Source: Herbaspirillum chlorophenolicum
GTDB taxonomy: Bacteria; Pseudomonadota; Gammaproteobacteria; Burkholderiales; Burkholderiaceae_D
NCBI RefSeq assembly: GCF_001189955.1
Contig: NZ_LFLT01000007.1
Location: 1 to 64,000 of the forward strand
DNA: 64,000 bases
Direction: 5' to 3'
Shown: in pieces, positions 49,465 to 57,514 of the stretch
Layout: each line of letters begins with the position of its first letter
Position numbering within the stretch: position 1 is the stretch's first letter
Notes under the pieces: generated by a model
The model's input: the letters and a program-made list of their open reading frames with translations, nothing else
Databases searched by the model: none
What the model was told of the DNA's origin: nothing
Made by a program: the position numbers and the translations under genes

Positions 49465-50757
49465 TCAACACAGCCGCTCATGTGGCTGAGGTTCTTGTCT
49501 TGCTTCCATCTGGCATTTTTGCGTGTTTGCCGCCATTCCTAAACGGAAAAGGGCGCATGCATACAGCAATGAGAAGCTTGGCGCGGAAATATAGTATTGG
49601 CTAAGAAAGATGAAAGGCGTAGCCAGTAATAGAACTCGTTCTATCATGCCGGTACGCGGCGTTACGATACGTCTGAAAATGAGCCAGATGAACGGGATGC
49701 CGAAGAGGCCTGTCTGAAACAGAAGCAGTCCGATTCCTGATGGCGGTCCGGATGCGCTCAAATCCTTCAGCCATGTCATCTGGTTTAGCAATTCGCCACG
49801 TGCGTCGTTCCAGGCATCTTTCGATATGCCGTGCGGAGCGAAGGCGTTCTGTACCGTGTCTATCAATACGGAAGACATGCCGCCCAAGCGTATGTTGAGG
49901 CTGTAGTCGATGTTCATCAGGTTGGCTGGATCGGCGAGAACCTCGCTGATGAGCGTGTGTGCCCGAGTACCGCTGGCGAGGAACCAGTCCACCGAGACTC
50001 CCGATGACCAAGCCAACGCCGCCATTATCGCAGCCAGTATGATCCAGCGCGGTCGACAAGCGACCAGCCATACTAAGCCCGCTATGCCAAGAACGAGTAT
50101 TGCGCTGCTTGATGCCGCTAGGAGCACGGCATCGGCGATGCACAGTAACAGTAGCCATCGGCTGCGCCCGCCGAAGTCCAGCAATGCTACGCAAGCCGCC
50201 AGCAGCAGGATGTGAAAGGCATGATGGGTCGGTTCGGGGGCGAGGCTGATAACGCCTCTGCCAGATTGAACGATATCCAGCGAATGTGTACCCCATTCGC
50301 CAAGCAGGAAGGTAGCAAAACCAGGATTCCAGAATTTTTGAAGGGCGGCCACTGCAATCCATGCCAAGATCGCCAATCTGAGCAGACGCAATGCCATGCG
50401 CGGGTTGCTTTCAATATACCGTAGCGCAGTCACCGTCACAAAAAGCGGGGTGATGTAGTTAAGCAGGTATTTGTATTCTTGAACATCGGTATAGGGGATG
50501 CACGTCACCAGAAAGAGAACGGTTCCAAGCATCGCCAGTCCGATTAATGCAGCACGGTCTGTAAACGGCAATCTCCAGAGTAGCGTGAACTGCATCAGGA
50601 AAAGAGCCGAGCCAAGCAGCAAGGAAAAAGGCTGCGTATAGCTGGGGGACGGGACAAATTGCACGTAAGGAAACGCGATCAGCAATAGCAGGGCGGCGCC
50701 GAGCAGGCCCGACGGATCGCGGAGCAATTTCTTGAGGGATGTCACGTGCTCAGTCAT
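49465..50757 (-). CDS. O-antigen/exopolysaccharide polymerase candidate (Wzy-like)
   Basis: 430 aa with about 11 hydrophobic segments and one larger periplasmic loop (about residues 270-340, containing NIRLGGMSSVLIDTVQ), the layout of Wzy polymerases. There is no strong signature; the call rests on topology and on its place next to a flippase and glycan genes. VQSGRGVISLAPEPTHHAFHILL resembles the first periplasmic catalytic loop of some Wzy/WaaL proteins (Arg and Pro-Thr-His). A WaaL-like ligase is the main alternative. A 141-base gap separates it from the epimerase gene downstream. Confidence 0.75.
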   Translation of the reverse strand: MTEHVTSLKKLLRDPSGLLGAALLLLIAFPYVQFVPSPSYTQPFSLLLGSALFLMQFTLLWRLPFTDRAALIGLAMLGTVLFLVTCIPYTDVQEYKYLLNYITPLFVTVTALRYIESNPRMALRLLRLAILAWIAVAALQKFWNPGFATFLLGEWGTHSLDIVQSGRGVISLAPEPTHHAFHILLLAACVALLDFGGRSRWLLLLCIADAVLLAASSSAILVLGIAGLVWLVACRPRWIILAAIMAALAWSSGVSVDWFLASGTRAHTLISEVLADPANLMNIDYSLNIRLGGMSSVLIDTVQNAFAPHGISKDAWNDARGELLNQMTWLKDLSASGPPSGIGLLLFQTGLFGIPFIWLIFRRIVTPRTGMIERVLLLATPFIFLSQYYISAPSFSLLYACALFRLGMAANTQKCQMEARQEPQPHERLC

Positions 50758-51976
50758 GGCGTAGATAGGCTCTTCTTAGTATCCATACTTGGCTCCACCT
50801 GGAGATTCCGGCCGCGGCGATGAACCATTCGGTCTTTGCATGAAGCAGTGCCGCCATGCTGAACAAGCAGACGAAAATGAGCCCTGATATTGCGCTGGCT
50901 GCCAGTACGTCGCGTTCGCGGTCCCGCGCAATCAGATGGAATTCGATGACGCTATAGATTTGCCCGGCAGCGATCATCCCTGCCAGGATCAATGACAGAT
51001 CGGATATGTCGAATTTGGCAAAGAGATGATCCAGATAGGGCAAGTGCTTGGCCGCCAATACACCGGCAGTTAACAACAGTGAGAACAGCGCCAGCAGCGA
51101 GGCTTGCAGACCGACTGCGCTGACGCGGCCGGTGTCGCGCTGCTTGAGGTGGGCGAACTTGATCACCAGCGGGCCGATATGCTGTACCACCACGTTCACC
51201 AGTAACTGTGCGATTTGAGGGATCAGCATTACCACGCCATAAGTGCCCGCCAGTGTGGCGCCGATGGCGGCGCTGACCCATGCTTTGTCGGCCATGGTGA
51301 CGGCGGAAACGGCAAGATTGGCTAGGTAAAGCTGATGATGACCGATGTCGCGTCCCTTCTCCGGCTCGGAAGATTCGCTCGCTTGCTGAGCGGGCGCCGG
51401 TTCGTCATGGTACAGGCGCGGCAATTGGCACAGCCCAATCACGACGCCCAGCAGGTTGGCGATAATGTCCCCTCCCATGGCTCCTTGCCATCCGAGCAGC
51501 CAGCCGGCCGGAAGGGAAAACGCCAAGGTCGCGGCGCTACGCCACCAGGTGAAATTCTGCAGTGCTTTTTGCGATCCGACGGCCCGGTACAGCGAAGCTA
51601 GGAGTGCGAGCCAGGCGGTACAAGCGCCAAGACCGGTGGTCCATACCACTTCGCCCAGCGTAAAGGGAACCCAGCCCGCGACGGAGGCCAAAGCGCCCAG
51701 GGCGCCTGCGATCAGGAAGCGCAACCCCAGAGTGCGTGCGATTTGCAGTGCATCGGCAAGCACTACGCGGCGTTGTCCGGTCACCCATTGCCTCGGGTAG
51801 GCCTTGATCGTCTTTTCGATCAGGCCGGCGCTCATCAGCGAGCCGGACAAGGTGGCAATGCCGAAATGCGCCACATACTGCCCATAGTCATGCGGCGGCA
51901 TGGCATAGGCCAGCGCGATGAGCTTGATGAAGCCCAGCGCCGATGCAAGCAGCATCCAGAAGACGAAACGGGTCAC
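50750..51976 (-). CDS. Polysaccharide flippase candidate (Wzx/MATE-like)
   Basis: 408 aa with about 12 hydrophobic segments. The N-terminus (FWMLLASALGFIKLIALAYAMPPHDYGQY) matches the start of RfbX/Wzx transporters, which flip lipid-linked repeat units across the inner membrane. A polar loop at about 205-230 (QQASESSEPEKGRD) separates the two halves. It starts at GTG 51976 and overlaps the polymerase gene by eight bases. Divergence in this family is high, so specificity cannot be inferred. Confidence 0.8.
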   Translation of the reverse strand: MTRFVFWMLLASALGFIKLIALAYAMPPHDYGQYVAHFGIATLSGSLMSAGLIEKTIKAYPRQWVTGQRRVVLADALQIARTLGLRFLIAGALGALASVAGWVPFTLGEVVWTTGLGACTAWLALLASLYRAVGSQKALQNFTWWRSAATLAFSLPAGWLLGWQGAMGGDIIANLLGVVIGLCQLPRLYHDEPAPAQQASESSEPEKGRDIGHHQLYLANLAVSAVTMADKAWVSAAIGATLAGTYGVVMLIPQIAQLLVNVVVQHIGPLVIKFAHLKQRDTGRVSAVGLQASLLALFSLLLTAGVLAAKHLPYLDHLFAKFDISDLSLILAGMIAAGQIYSVIEFHLIARDRERDVLAASAISGLIFVCLFSMAALLHAKTEWFIAAAGISRWSQVWILRRAYLRHD

Positions 51977-51994
51977 GTGTAGCCCTGTACGATC

Positions 51995-52849
51995 TTAGTT
52001 CAATTGCAGCAGGGCCTGCAGGAAGGGCAGGCTCAGGTCAGGGCGAACCTTGCGTGCTTCGGCCAGGATTTTTTCCGCATTCTGAGTGATGAGCGGAATC
52101 GGCTGGACAAAGGGAAACCAGGTGCTGAACGTGACGAAGACCGCCAGCCGCGGTATTTTGCAGCGGCTGCCGTAATGGTAGCAAGTCGATGGATCCACCA
52201 GTACCGAGCTTCCGGCCTTGCCATAGAACTTTTCGATTTTTCCGTCACCCAGCTCGCGATCGAATTGCTCGTCGCCGATACGTCGAATGATCATCGAGCG
52301 GCCGATCTTTTGAGTGGCCTCCTTGCTGACATGGACAAACGGTCCGTCCTCGGGAGTGAGAACGTCTTTGAGATAGCCGACGCAATGGAAGGATTTGCGG
52401 TCGCCATAGTCGAGATGCCAATATTGGCTTTCCCGCAGCGGCCCGTCGGTCGGCCAGGAGTAAAGTACCTGGATACTATCCAGGATCAGTTTCCCGCCGA
52501 AGTAATCGGACGCCGCTTCCAGGACCGGGGCGGAAAAGGCAAAGGAAAACACCGGATTGTCGGCGGAGATATCTTCCGCCTGGAACAGGTTGATGAAAGG
52601 GTGTCCGCTTTCTTTCGGCTTGACCAGGCTGCCGCGCGGTTCGTAGATTTCGCGGGCTTGCTGCAGCAGCGCAGCGGGCATAACCGGTCCCGGCGCATAT
52701 CCGCGCATCCGGATTTTTTCAGTGGTCGCCGACTTGGCGGGGGGATGGGCGAACAGCTTGCCCCATTTCATGCCGCCGACCATTGTTGCATAGCGTATGG
52801 GGACGATGCGCCATCTGGCGAAACTAGCAATCTTGCGAACAGTGCTCAT
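51995..52849 (-). CDS. Phytanoyl-CoA dioxygenase-like Fe(II)/2-oxoglutarate oxygenase
   Basis: 284 aa. The facial-triad ligands can be placed: H145 and D147 in YWHLDYGDRKSF and H225 in STCYHYGSRC, with R234 (KIPRLAVFVTF) as the 2-oxoglutarate-binding arginine. These elements fit the PhyH family, which hydroxylates or otherwise oxidises small molecules. It is embedded between a flippase and an acyltransferase gene with two-base to 18-base gaps, so it likely modifies a sugar or lipid of this polysaccharide. No close functional precedent comes to mind. Confidence 0.78.
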   Translation of the reverse strand: MSTVRKIASFARWRIVPIRYATMVGGMKWGKLFAHPPAKSATTEKIRMRGYAPGPVMPAALLQQAREIYEPRGSLVKPKESGHPFINLFQAEDISADNPVFSFAFSAPVLEAASDYFGGKLILDSIQVLYSWPTDGPLRESQYWHLDYGDRKSFHCVGYLKDVLTPEDGPFVHVSKEATQKIGRSMIIRRIGDEQFDRELGDGKIEKFYGKAGSSVLVDPSTCYHYGSRCKIPRLAVFVTFSTWFPFVQPIPLITQNAEKILAEARKVRPDLSLPFLQALLQLN

Positions 52850-52851
52850 GA

Positions 52852-53400
52852 TTATCCTTTAAGATTTCCTTGCAGATGACTGACCCATTCCTCGGAAATC
52901 GCGTCTGAGATTTTCCTTGCCGGAGAACCTACGTAAATGCCGGGTTCGTCGATGTCGCGGTTGACCAGGCTCATGGCGCCGATTATGACGTTGTCGCAGA
53001 TGCGTACGGGGCCGATTACAACCGAATTTGCGCCGATGACGACGTTGTCGCCGAATTCGAAGACGCGTTGTTCCTTGTGCCTGCGCAGATACTCTTCATG
53101 CGACGGGGAATGCGCGACGAATTTGACTCCGGCCATGATCGCAACGCGTCCGGGGGATGACATGCCGTTTCCTCCCAGTAAGACGCCGACCGGGTGCGAT
53201 ATGGACAGAGCGGCGATGTTGATCGAGTTCGAAGTGAGGTCGATCCCGTACAGGCAAAGCAGCGCCCTGTCCAGCAGCATGGAGAGCGCTTTTCCCAATA
53301 CGGGCACATTGCGCCGGAGCCATCTGGCGATACGGATGTGCGCGCGGATATGCCCTTCGACTGACCATAACTTCAACGCAATCAGTTTCAGGCCTCTCAT
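52852..53400 (-). CDS. Left-handed beta-helix acyltransferase
   Basis: 182 aa. The N-terminal 60 residues are helical and basic. The rest carries irregular hexapeptide repeats (FGDNVVIGANSVVIGPVRICDNVIIGAMSLVNRDI), ending YVGSPARKI, the standard close of this fold. A loop with HSPSHEEYLRRHKEQRVF interrupts the helix and holds candidate His residues. It probably transfers an acetyl or other acyl group to a sugar. Its ATG overlaps the stop of the upstream gene (ATGA), and the dioxygenase gene follows after two bases. Confidence 0.8.
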   Translation of the reverse strand: MRGLKLIALKLWSVEGHIRAHIRIARWLRRNVPVLGKALSMLLDRALLCLYGIDLTSNSINIAALSISHPVGVLLGGNGMSSPGRVAIMAGVKFVAHSPSHEEYLRRHKEQRVFEFGDNVVIGANSVVIGPVRICDNVIIGAMSLVNRDIDEPGIYVGSPARKISDAISEEWVSHLQGNLKG

Positions 53401-54875
53401 GCCGACTTCCGTTCGCAGCCCGCGCTATCCAGTTCCGTGCCGATTGCGGTGATCAGGTATCCCAGGTTTTCGTCGGAGAAGAGGTAATGGGAAGGCTGGG
53501 GATCGCCGGGATAGGCATGGCGGCCGAATTCGACGAGCTCATCGATGTTGGCTTCGAGATGTTCGGCAATCTTGTAGTTGGCTTCGTTGTTGAGTTGGTC
53601 CGCCAGTTCCAGATAGGAGCCTACGCGAATGGCGCCCGTGAATGAACTGTAGAACACGTTCCCGCCGACGAGGACGCGGCGGCCCAGTAGCAAGCCGTCC
53701 AGGCCCATGGTGCTGCTGATGGTGACCAGCAGCGTCGACTTCTTGATCAGCTCGCGGCCGTTCTGGCGGCCATGGACGAACCGAAGATTGTCATAGCGCT
53801 TCTTCAACGCGCGCCATGGCGCTTCGCTAAGTGCGCCGAACTGATTTGGGTGTTCCTTCACCCAGAGTATCTTGCCGTGAGGCAGGGCGCGCAGAATGGT
53901 TTCCACGAACGATACCTGGTCGACATGATGCGGAGCGAAATAGAGCAACGAGGCTTCCGGTTCATATTGCAGCGGATAGACGACGTTGTCGGCCAAGAAT
54001 TGCTGCGGCGGGGCATCGTAAATCGATGCCGGGGCGAACAGGCAGCGCAGATAGAAACGGTGTTCTGCAACTGAACCTGCCGTCATGAAATTGCTGCCGC
54101 GCGGGAAAGCGAGGCGGCTCAGTATCGCGCGCCCAAGCCGCCCGGCCTGGATCAGGCGGCTGACCAGGCCCGGCCTTAGCACCAGCGGAGAGCGTCCGCT
54201 GCGTTGCTTGAAATAACCGAGCCGGGTGGACTTGGTTCCCATGAAGGCATGGTGGTAGACCGGACCTGTCCTGTCTCCCGCCACCCCATGCGCGTACGAC
54301 GCGATGCTTTCCCGCAATTGCTGGGTTTCGCTTGCGGAGATGGGGCGCAGCCGAACCGGGCGGGAAATTTCCGCCTGATCCGCAAAATAGAAATAACCTG
54401 AGAAATAGGTATTGCACCAAAGCAGGGGCTTGGTGCCGCTTTTTCTGCAGTGGTAGAAAATCAGGTGCGTGATGAACAGCGCTACCGGCTCGCTCAGGAA
54501 CCCGTCGAAATGCTGCTGTTCGAACAGCCGTTGCACGGCCCGCTGCAGCGCGCCCGCAATGCGCGCCCGGGTCGCCGCATCGAACGTCGGAAGATAGCGG
54601 TCGGACTGGATGGCGGACCAGCCGAAGCCGGTGACCTTGCGCATATCCGCCGGCTCTTCCCAGACCGGGCCGCCAGGCGTGGCAAGGGCATCGCGCACCA
54701 CCGCTTGCATGTTCAGGACGACGTTGCCGCCCAGGCTGCGCACTTGCGCCTCCTCCTTGTCGGTCTGGACGATGTGGTGATACTCGGCTGCGTCAGCGTG
54801 CTTCTGTCCCAATGTCGGTAACAGGTGCGACAAGTAGGAGCGGGAGAGGCACAGCAGTTGTTTTTTCGTGGACAT
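53397..54875 (-). CDS. Capsule-type glycosyltransferase (KpsC/KpsS-like)
   Basis: 492 aa from ATG 54875. The C-terminal half carries the pattern of Capsule_synth-type transferases: LYFAPHHVDQVSF, GKILWVKEHPNQFG, and TLLVTISSTMGLDGLLLGRRVLVGGNVFY, where the Ser-Ser-Thr and Gly segments bind the nucleotide sugar. That family includes the beta-Kdo transferases KpsC/S. The N-terminal half (LLCLSRSYLSHLLPTLG, HFDGFLSEPVALFITHLIFYHC) is consistent with a GT-B acceptor domain. The sugar transferred may be a nonulosonate, since this family uses CMP-activated acids, but that is inference. Confidence 0.72.
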   Translation of the reverse strand: MSTKKQLLCLSRSYLSHLLPTLGQKHADAAEYHHIVQTDKEEAQVRSLGGNVVLNMQAVVRDALATPGGPVWEEPADMRKVTGFGWSAIQSDRYLPTFDAATRARIAGALQRAVQRLFEQQHFDGFLSEPVALFITHLIFYHCRKSGTKPLLWCNTYFSGYFYFADQAEISRPVRLRPISASETQQLRESIASYAHGVAGDRTGPVYHHAFMGTKSTRLGYFKQRSGRSPLVLRPGLVSRLIQAGRLGRAILSRLAFPRGSNFMTAGSVAEHRFYLRCLFAPASIYDAPPQQFLADNVVYPLQYEPEASLLYFAPHHVDQVSFVETILRALPHGKILWVKEHPNQFGALSEAPWRALKKRYDNLRFVHGRQNGRELIKKSTLLVTISSTMGLDGLLLGRRVLVGGNVFYSSFTGAIRVGSYLELADQLNNEANYKIAEHLEANIDELVEFGRHAYPGDPQPSHYLFSDENLGYLITAIGTELDSAGCERKSA

Positions 54876-54877
54876 GT

Positions 54878-56137
54878 TCAGGGGTAGCCCTTGCCGATGG
54901 TGATGTAGCGGTCTTGTTCGCCCATCGTAAACGAATGAGTGGCGGAAAATGCCGGTTTGCCAGGCGTGGCGGCGACGGCTTCTGCGGCCGGCCGGCCTTG
55001 AGGCGAATGAAATTCCCAAGTGTTGGGGGCGGTTTGCGTCCAGAATGCCGGGTTGCGATGTTGGTCCATGACGAACTGTAGCCCGCGGCGATCCAGTCCC
55101 AGCCATTCGCAGAACTTGTCTGCGCTCGGCGGCACTGCCGTTTCGCGACTTCGCACCAGGGCTAGGCCTTGTTCGCGCGTGATGCGCCCATGCCGGATTT
55201 CGCGGCTGGCATGGTCGGTTGCTTTGGAATAACCGTGCTTGTATAGCTTGAGCTGGTCGTGCAGGCCCATGTAGTTATAGCAATCGCCATGGTCGTAGCA
55301 ATCGAACGTGCGATCGAATACCGTGGTCCGGTAGCCATGCATGGCCATCATCTGCTCGTGCTGCGCCTTGGGGTCCCAGCGGACGAAATTGCCGAGGTAG
55401 ATGCCGCGTACACCGACCCGTTGCAGGTCGGGATCGTCCGGATAGCGGTACTGCCAGACATCGTCTTCGTTGAGCGTATCGAAGATGGAAAGCAGATCGT
55501 CCGCTTCCTTGCCCATCAAGTCGTGGTCCTTGCGGTACCGCCTGGCCATCTCGACTTCGTGTTCATGGGAGAACATCCCGACCTGTTCCAGGCCTTGGTG
55601 TGCTCCCCAGATGATCAGCGGGACGCCATAACGCACGGCGGTCTGGACCGGGAAGACGGTTTGCCCCGCCAGGCAAGGCCAGTAAAGGCTGCCGATCTCG
55701 CGCAAGGTCGTCCGGGTGATCTTTTTGACGGAGATCGGGTTGACGTTCTGAACCAGAATGTCGCAATCGAAACGGATGCGCAGATTGGCCAGGTTCCATA
55801 TCCCCAACGGGGTATTGAAATACTTGTTGTACGTCACCAGCAAGGGATTGAGCTTCAGGCGCTCCTTGACGAGATGAACGATGTAGTACGAATCGTTGGC
55901 ACCGGTCACCGGAACGATGCAGTCGTAGCTCTTTCCCGACGGGCTGCGATAGGGGGCGACGAGGTCTTCGAGTTTTTTCCAGCGGCTTTCCCAATCGAGC
56001 CTATCCTTTTCCTCATGGATACGGCAACCCGAACAGATGCCTTCGTCGTCCAGCATCAATCCCAGCGGGTGGGTGGCCGGATAGAGGCAGCGTTTGCAAG
56101 TCGGAACGTATTTCATATTTTTCTCTGCGGTATTCAT
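54878..56137 (-). CDS. N-acetyl-sugar amidotransferase paralogue with altered PP-loop
   Basis: 419 aa, WbpG/PseA-like. A four-Cys zinc-ribbon (C14, C17, C35, C38) precedes the ATP-pyrophosphatase domain. In the active family member the PP-loop reads SGGKDS; here it is TGANDS (78-83), changing Gly and Lys. The rest of the fold is kept (VPLIIWGAHQGLEQ, YLGNFVRWDP, HDQLKLYKHGYSKATDHASREIRHGRITREQGLALV). The C-terminus is about 50 residues longer than in the second copy. It follows the hisF-like gene with a TGATG overlap. It may act on a different sugar, may need the neighbouring copy, or may have lost ATP use. Confidence 0.88.
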   Translation of the reverse strand: MNTAEKNMKYVPTCKRCLYPATHPLGLMLDDEGICSGCRIHEEKDRLDWESRWKKLEDLVAPYRSPSGKSYDCIVPVTGANDSYYIVHLVKERLKLNPLLVTYNKYFNTPLGIWNLANLRIRFDCDILVQNVNPISVKKITRTTLREIGSLYWPCLAGQTVFPVQTAVRYGVPLIIWGAHQGLEQVGMFSHEHEVEMARRYRKDHDLMGKEADDLLSIFDTLNEDDVWQYRYPDDPDLQRVGVRGIYLGNFVRWDPKAQHEQMMAMHGYRTTVFDRTFDCYDHGDCYNYMGLHDQLKLYKHGYSKATDHASREIRHGRITREQGLALVRSRETAVPPSADKFCEWLGLDRRGLQFVMDQHRNPAFWTQTAPNTWEFHSPQGRPAAEAVAATPGKPAFSATHSFTMGEQDRYITIGKGYP

Positions 56138-56895
56138 CAGCTGATGGCGCGCAGCGGGGCGCTGCCCAACTGTTGCTTGAAATAGCGGATCGCATGTTCG
56201 CGATAGCTCAGGAAGTTGCCGATGGCAACCCCGACCACTTTCGGATGGGACAGCAGCGTTTCCATCTGCGAGGCGCGGCTGATGCCGCCGAAGACGATCA
56301 GCGGCGTGGCGCCAAGATCCAGTTGCTCAGCCAGTTGCGGGTTGAAGCCGCCGTCCTTTCCCTCATTGCTGTAATCGATGATCATGGCCTCGGAAACGGT
56401 CCCGGAGCGCAGCATGCCCGCCACCTTGTCGTCCAGCGGGCCAGTCTGCCTGGCGGCGCGGTAGTCGTACCACTGCGGATGGCCATTGCCGGTTGCGGCC
56501 ATGGGCAAAGCGGCAATGAGCGCCTGGGCCCCCAATTTGGATGAAAGCCGCTCGACCTCTGCCGGAGCGTCATGCAGTAGCGCGTCAAGGCCGATGCGGT
56601 CGGCGCCGCCCTGAATGACGCGGATGCCGTCTTCCTCGTTGCGGATGCCGCCGGCATAGATGAGCGGAGTCGAGAGCCCGATCGAGGAGAGTTTCTCCAA
56701 AAGCTGCAGATCCGGGCCTGCTTGTTCTTTGCTGCGGTCGATGCACTGCACGATGATTTCATCGGCGCCCCAGCGGTCGAGGTTTTCGGCCAGGATTTCA
56801 GGGCGGCCCAGCGGCAGGTAGCGTTGATAGCCGAAGGATTGTACGGCCCATCCAGATTTGACGGTGATGACGCCGATCAAACGTTTCTTAAGCAC
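56137..56895 (-). CDS. hisF: HisF-like ammonia-channel subunit of sugar amidotransferase
   Basis: 252-aa TIM barrel related to imidazole glycerol phosphate synthase HisF. The two catalytic aspartates of histidine-pathway HisF (D11 and D130 in Thermotoga numbering) are replaced: the N-terminal CLDVKDG segment reads VITVKSG with T11, and the AIDAKR segment reads AALPMAA with P131. It therefore cannot be the histidine enzyme and probably only passes ammonia from HisH to the amidotransferase, as in WbpG-HisH2-HisF2 systems. GTG 56895 has AAGGGG upstream and overlaps hisH by eight bases. Confidence 0.9.
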   Translation of the reverse strand: MLKKRLIGVITVKSGWAVQSFGYQRYLPLGRPEILAENLDRWGADEIIVQCIDRSKEQAGPDLQLLEKLSSIGLSTPLIYAGGIRNEEDGIRVIQGGADRIGLDALLHDAPAEVERLSSKLGAQALIAALPMAATGNGHPQWYDYRAARQTGPLDDKVAGMLRSGTVSEAMIIDYSNEGKDGGFNPQLAEQLDLGATPLIVFGGISRASQMETLLSHPKVVGVAIGNFLSYREHAIRYFKQQLGSAPLRAIS

Positions 56896-57514
56896 GGCAG
56901 ACCCCTTCAATGACGTGTCCAAGCAATTGCCTGCCTGGCGTTTGGCTTTTCTCGGGGTGGAACTGCAGGCCGACGATATTGTTGCGGCGTACGGCGACAG
57001 GGAAGGCGTCCTGGCCCTGGGTAATGCGCGCAACACCCGAGACGTATTCGGCTGGCGCATGGAATACGAATGAATGGTTGAAGTAGAACGACAATCCGTC
57101 GCTGGACGTAAACGCCGGGTCATCACTGGTGACTTCCATGCTGTTCCAGCCTATATGCCATTTGGTGGCAGGATCGGACAGTTCCCCTACGGTGCCGGGG
57201 ATCAGGCCCAGGCCGGCGGTCGGCCGGATTTCGTCGGAAGTGTCCGCTAGCAATTGCATGCCCAGGCAGATGCCGACTACCGGTTTTCCGGCGCGGGCGT
57301 TGACCTGCACGAAATCGGCCATGTCGTGATGATGCAAGGCTTGCATCGCCGCCGGAAATGCGCCGACGCCCGGTAGCAGCAGGACGTCGGTCGCGGCGAG
57401 CACGTCCCGGTCCCGGCTGATCCGGCAGCGGTAGCCCAGTCCATGCAATGCGCGCCAGACCGATGCGAGATTGCCTGCGCCGTAATCGATGATGCCGATC
57501 GTACGGTTGCTCAT
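56888..57514 (-). CDS. hisH: HisH-like glutamine amidotransferase
   Basis: 208-aa class I glutaminase. The nucleophile is C83 in GICLGMQLL and the His/Glu pair is H186 and E188 in FHPEKSQ, so glutaminase activity should be intact. IIDYGAGNLASVW and the YFNHSFVF segment match HisH. Its start overlaps the stop of the upstream amidotransferase (ATGA) and its stop overlaps hisF, so the three are made together. It releases ammonia from glutamine for acetamidino-group formation. It is a paralogue of the histidine-pathway gene, which must be elsewhere. Confidence 0.93.
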   Translation of the reverse strand: MSNRTIGIIDYGAGNLASVWRALHGLGYRCRISRDRDVLAATDVLLLPGVGAFPAAMQALHHHDMADFVQVNARAGKPVVGICLGMQLLADTSDEIRPTAGLGLIPGTVGELSDPATKWHIGWNSMEVTSDDPAFTSSDGLSFYFNHSFVFHAPAEYVSGVARITQGQDAFPVAVRRNNIVGLQFHPEKSQTPGRQLLGHVIEGVCRA

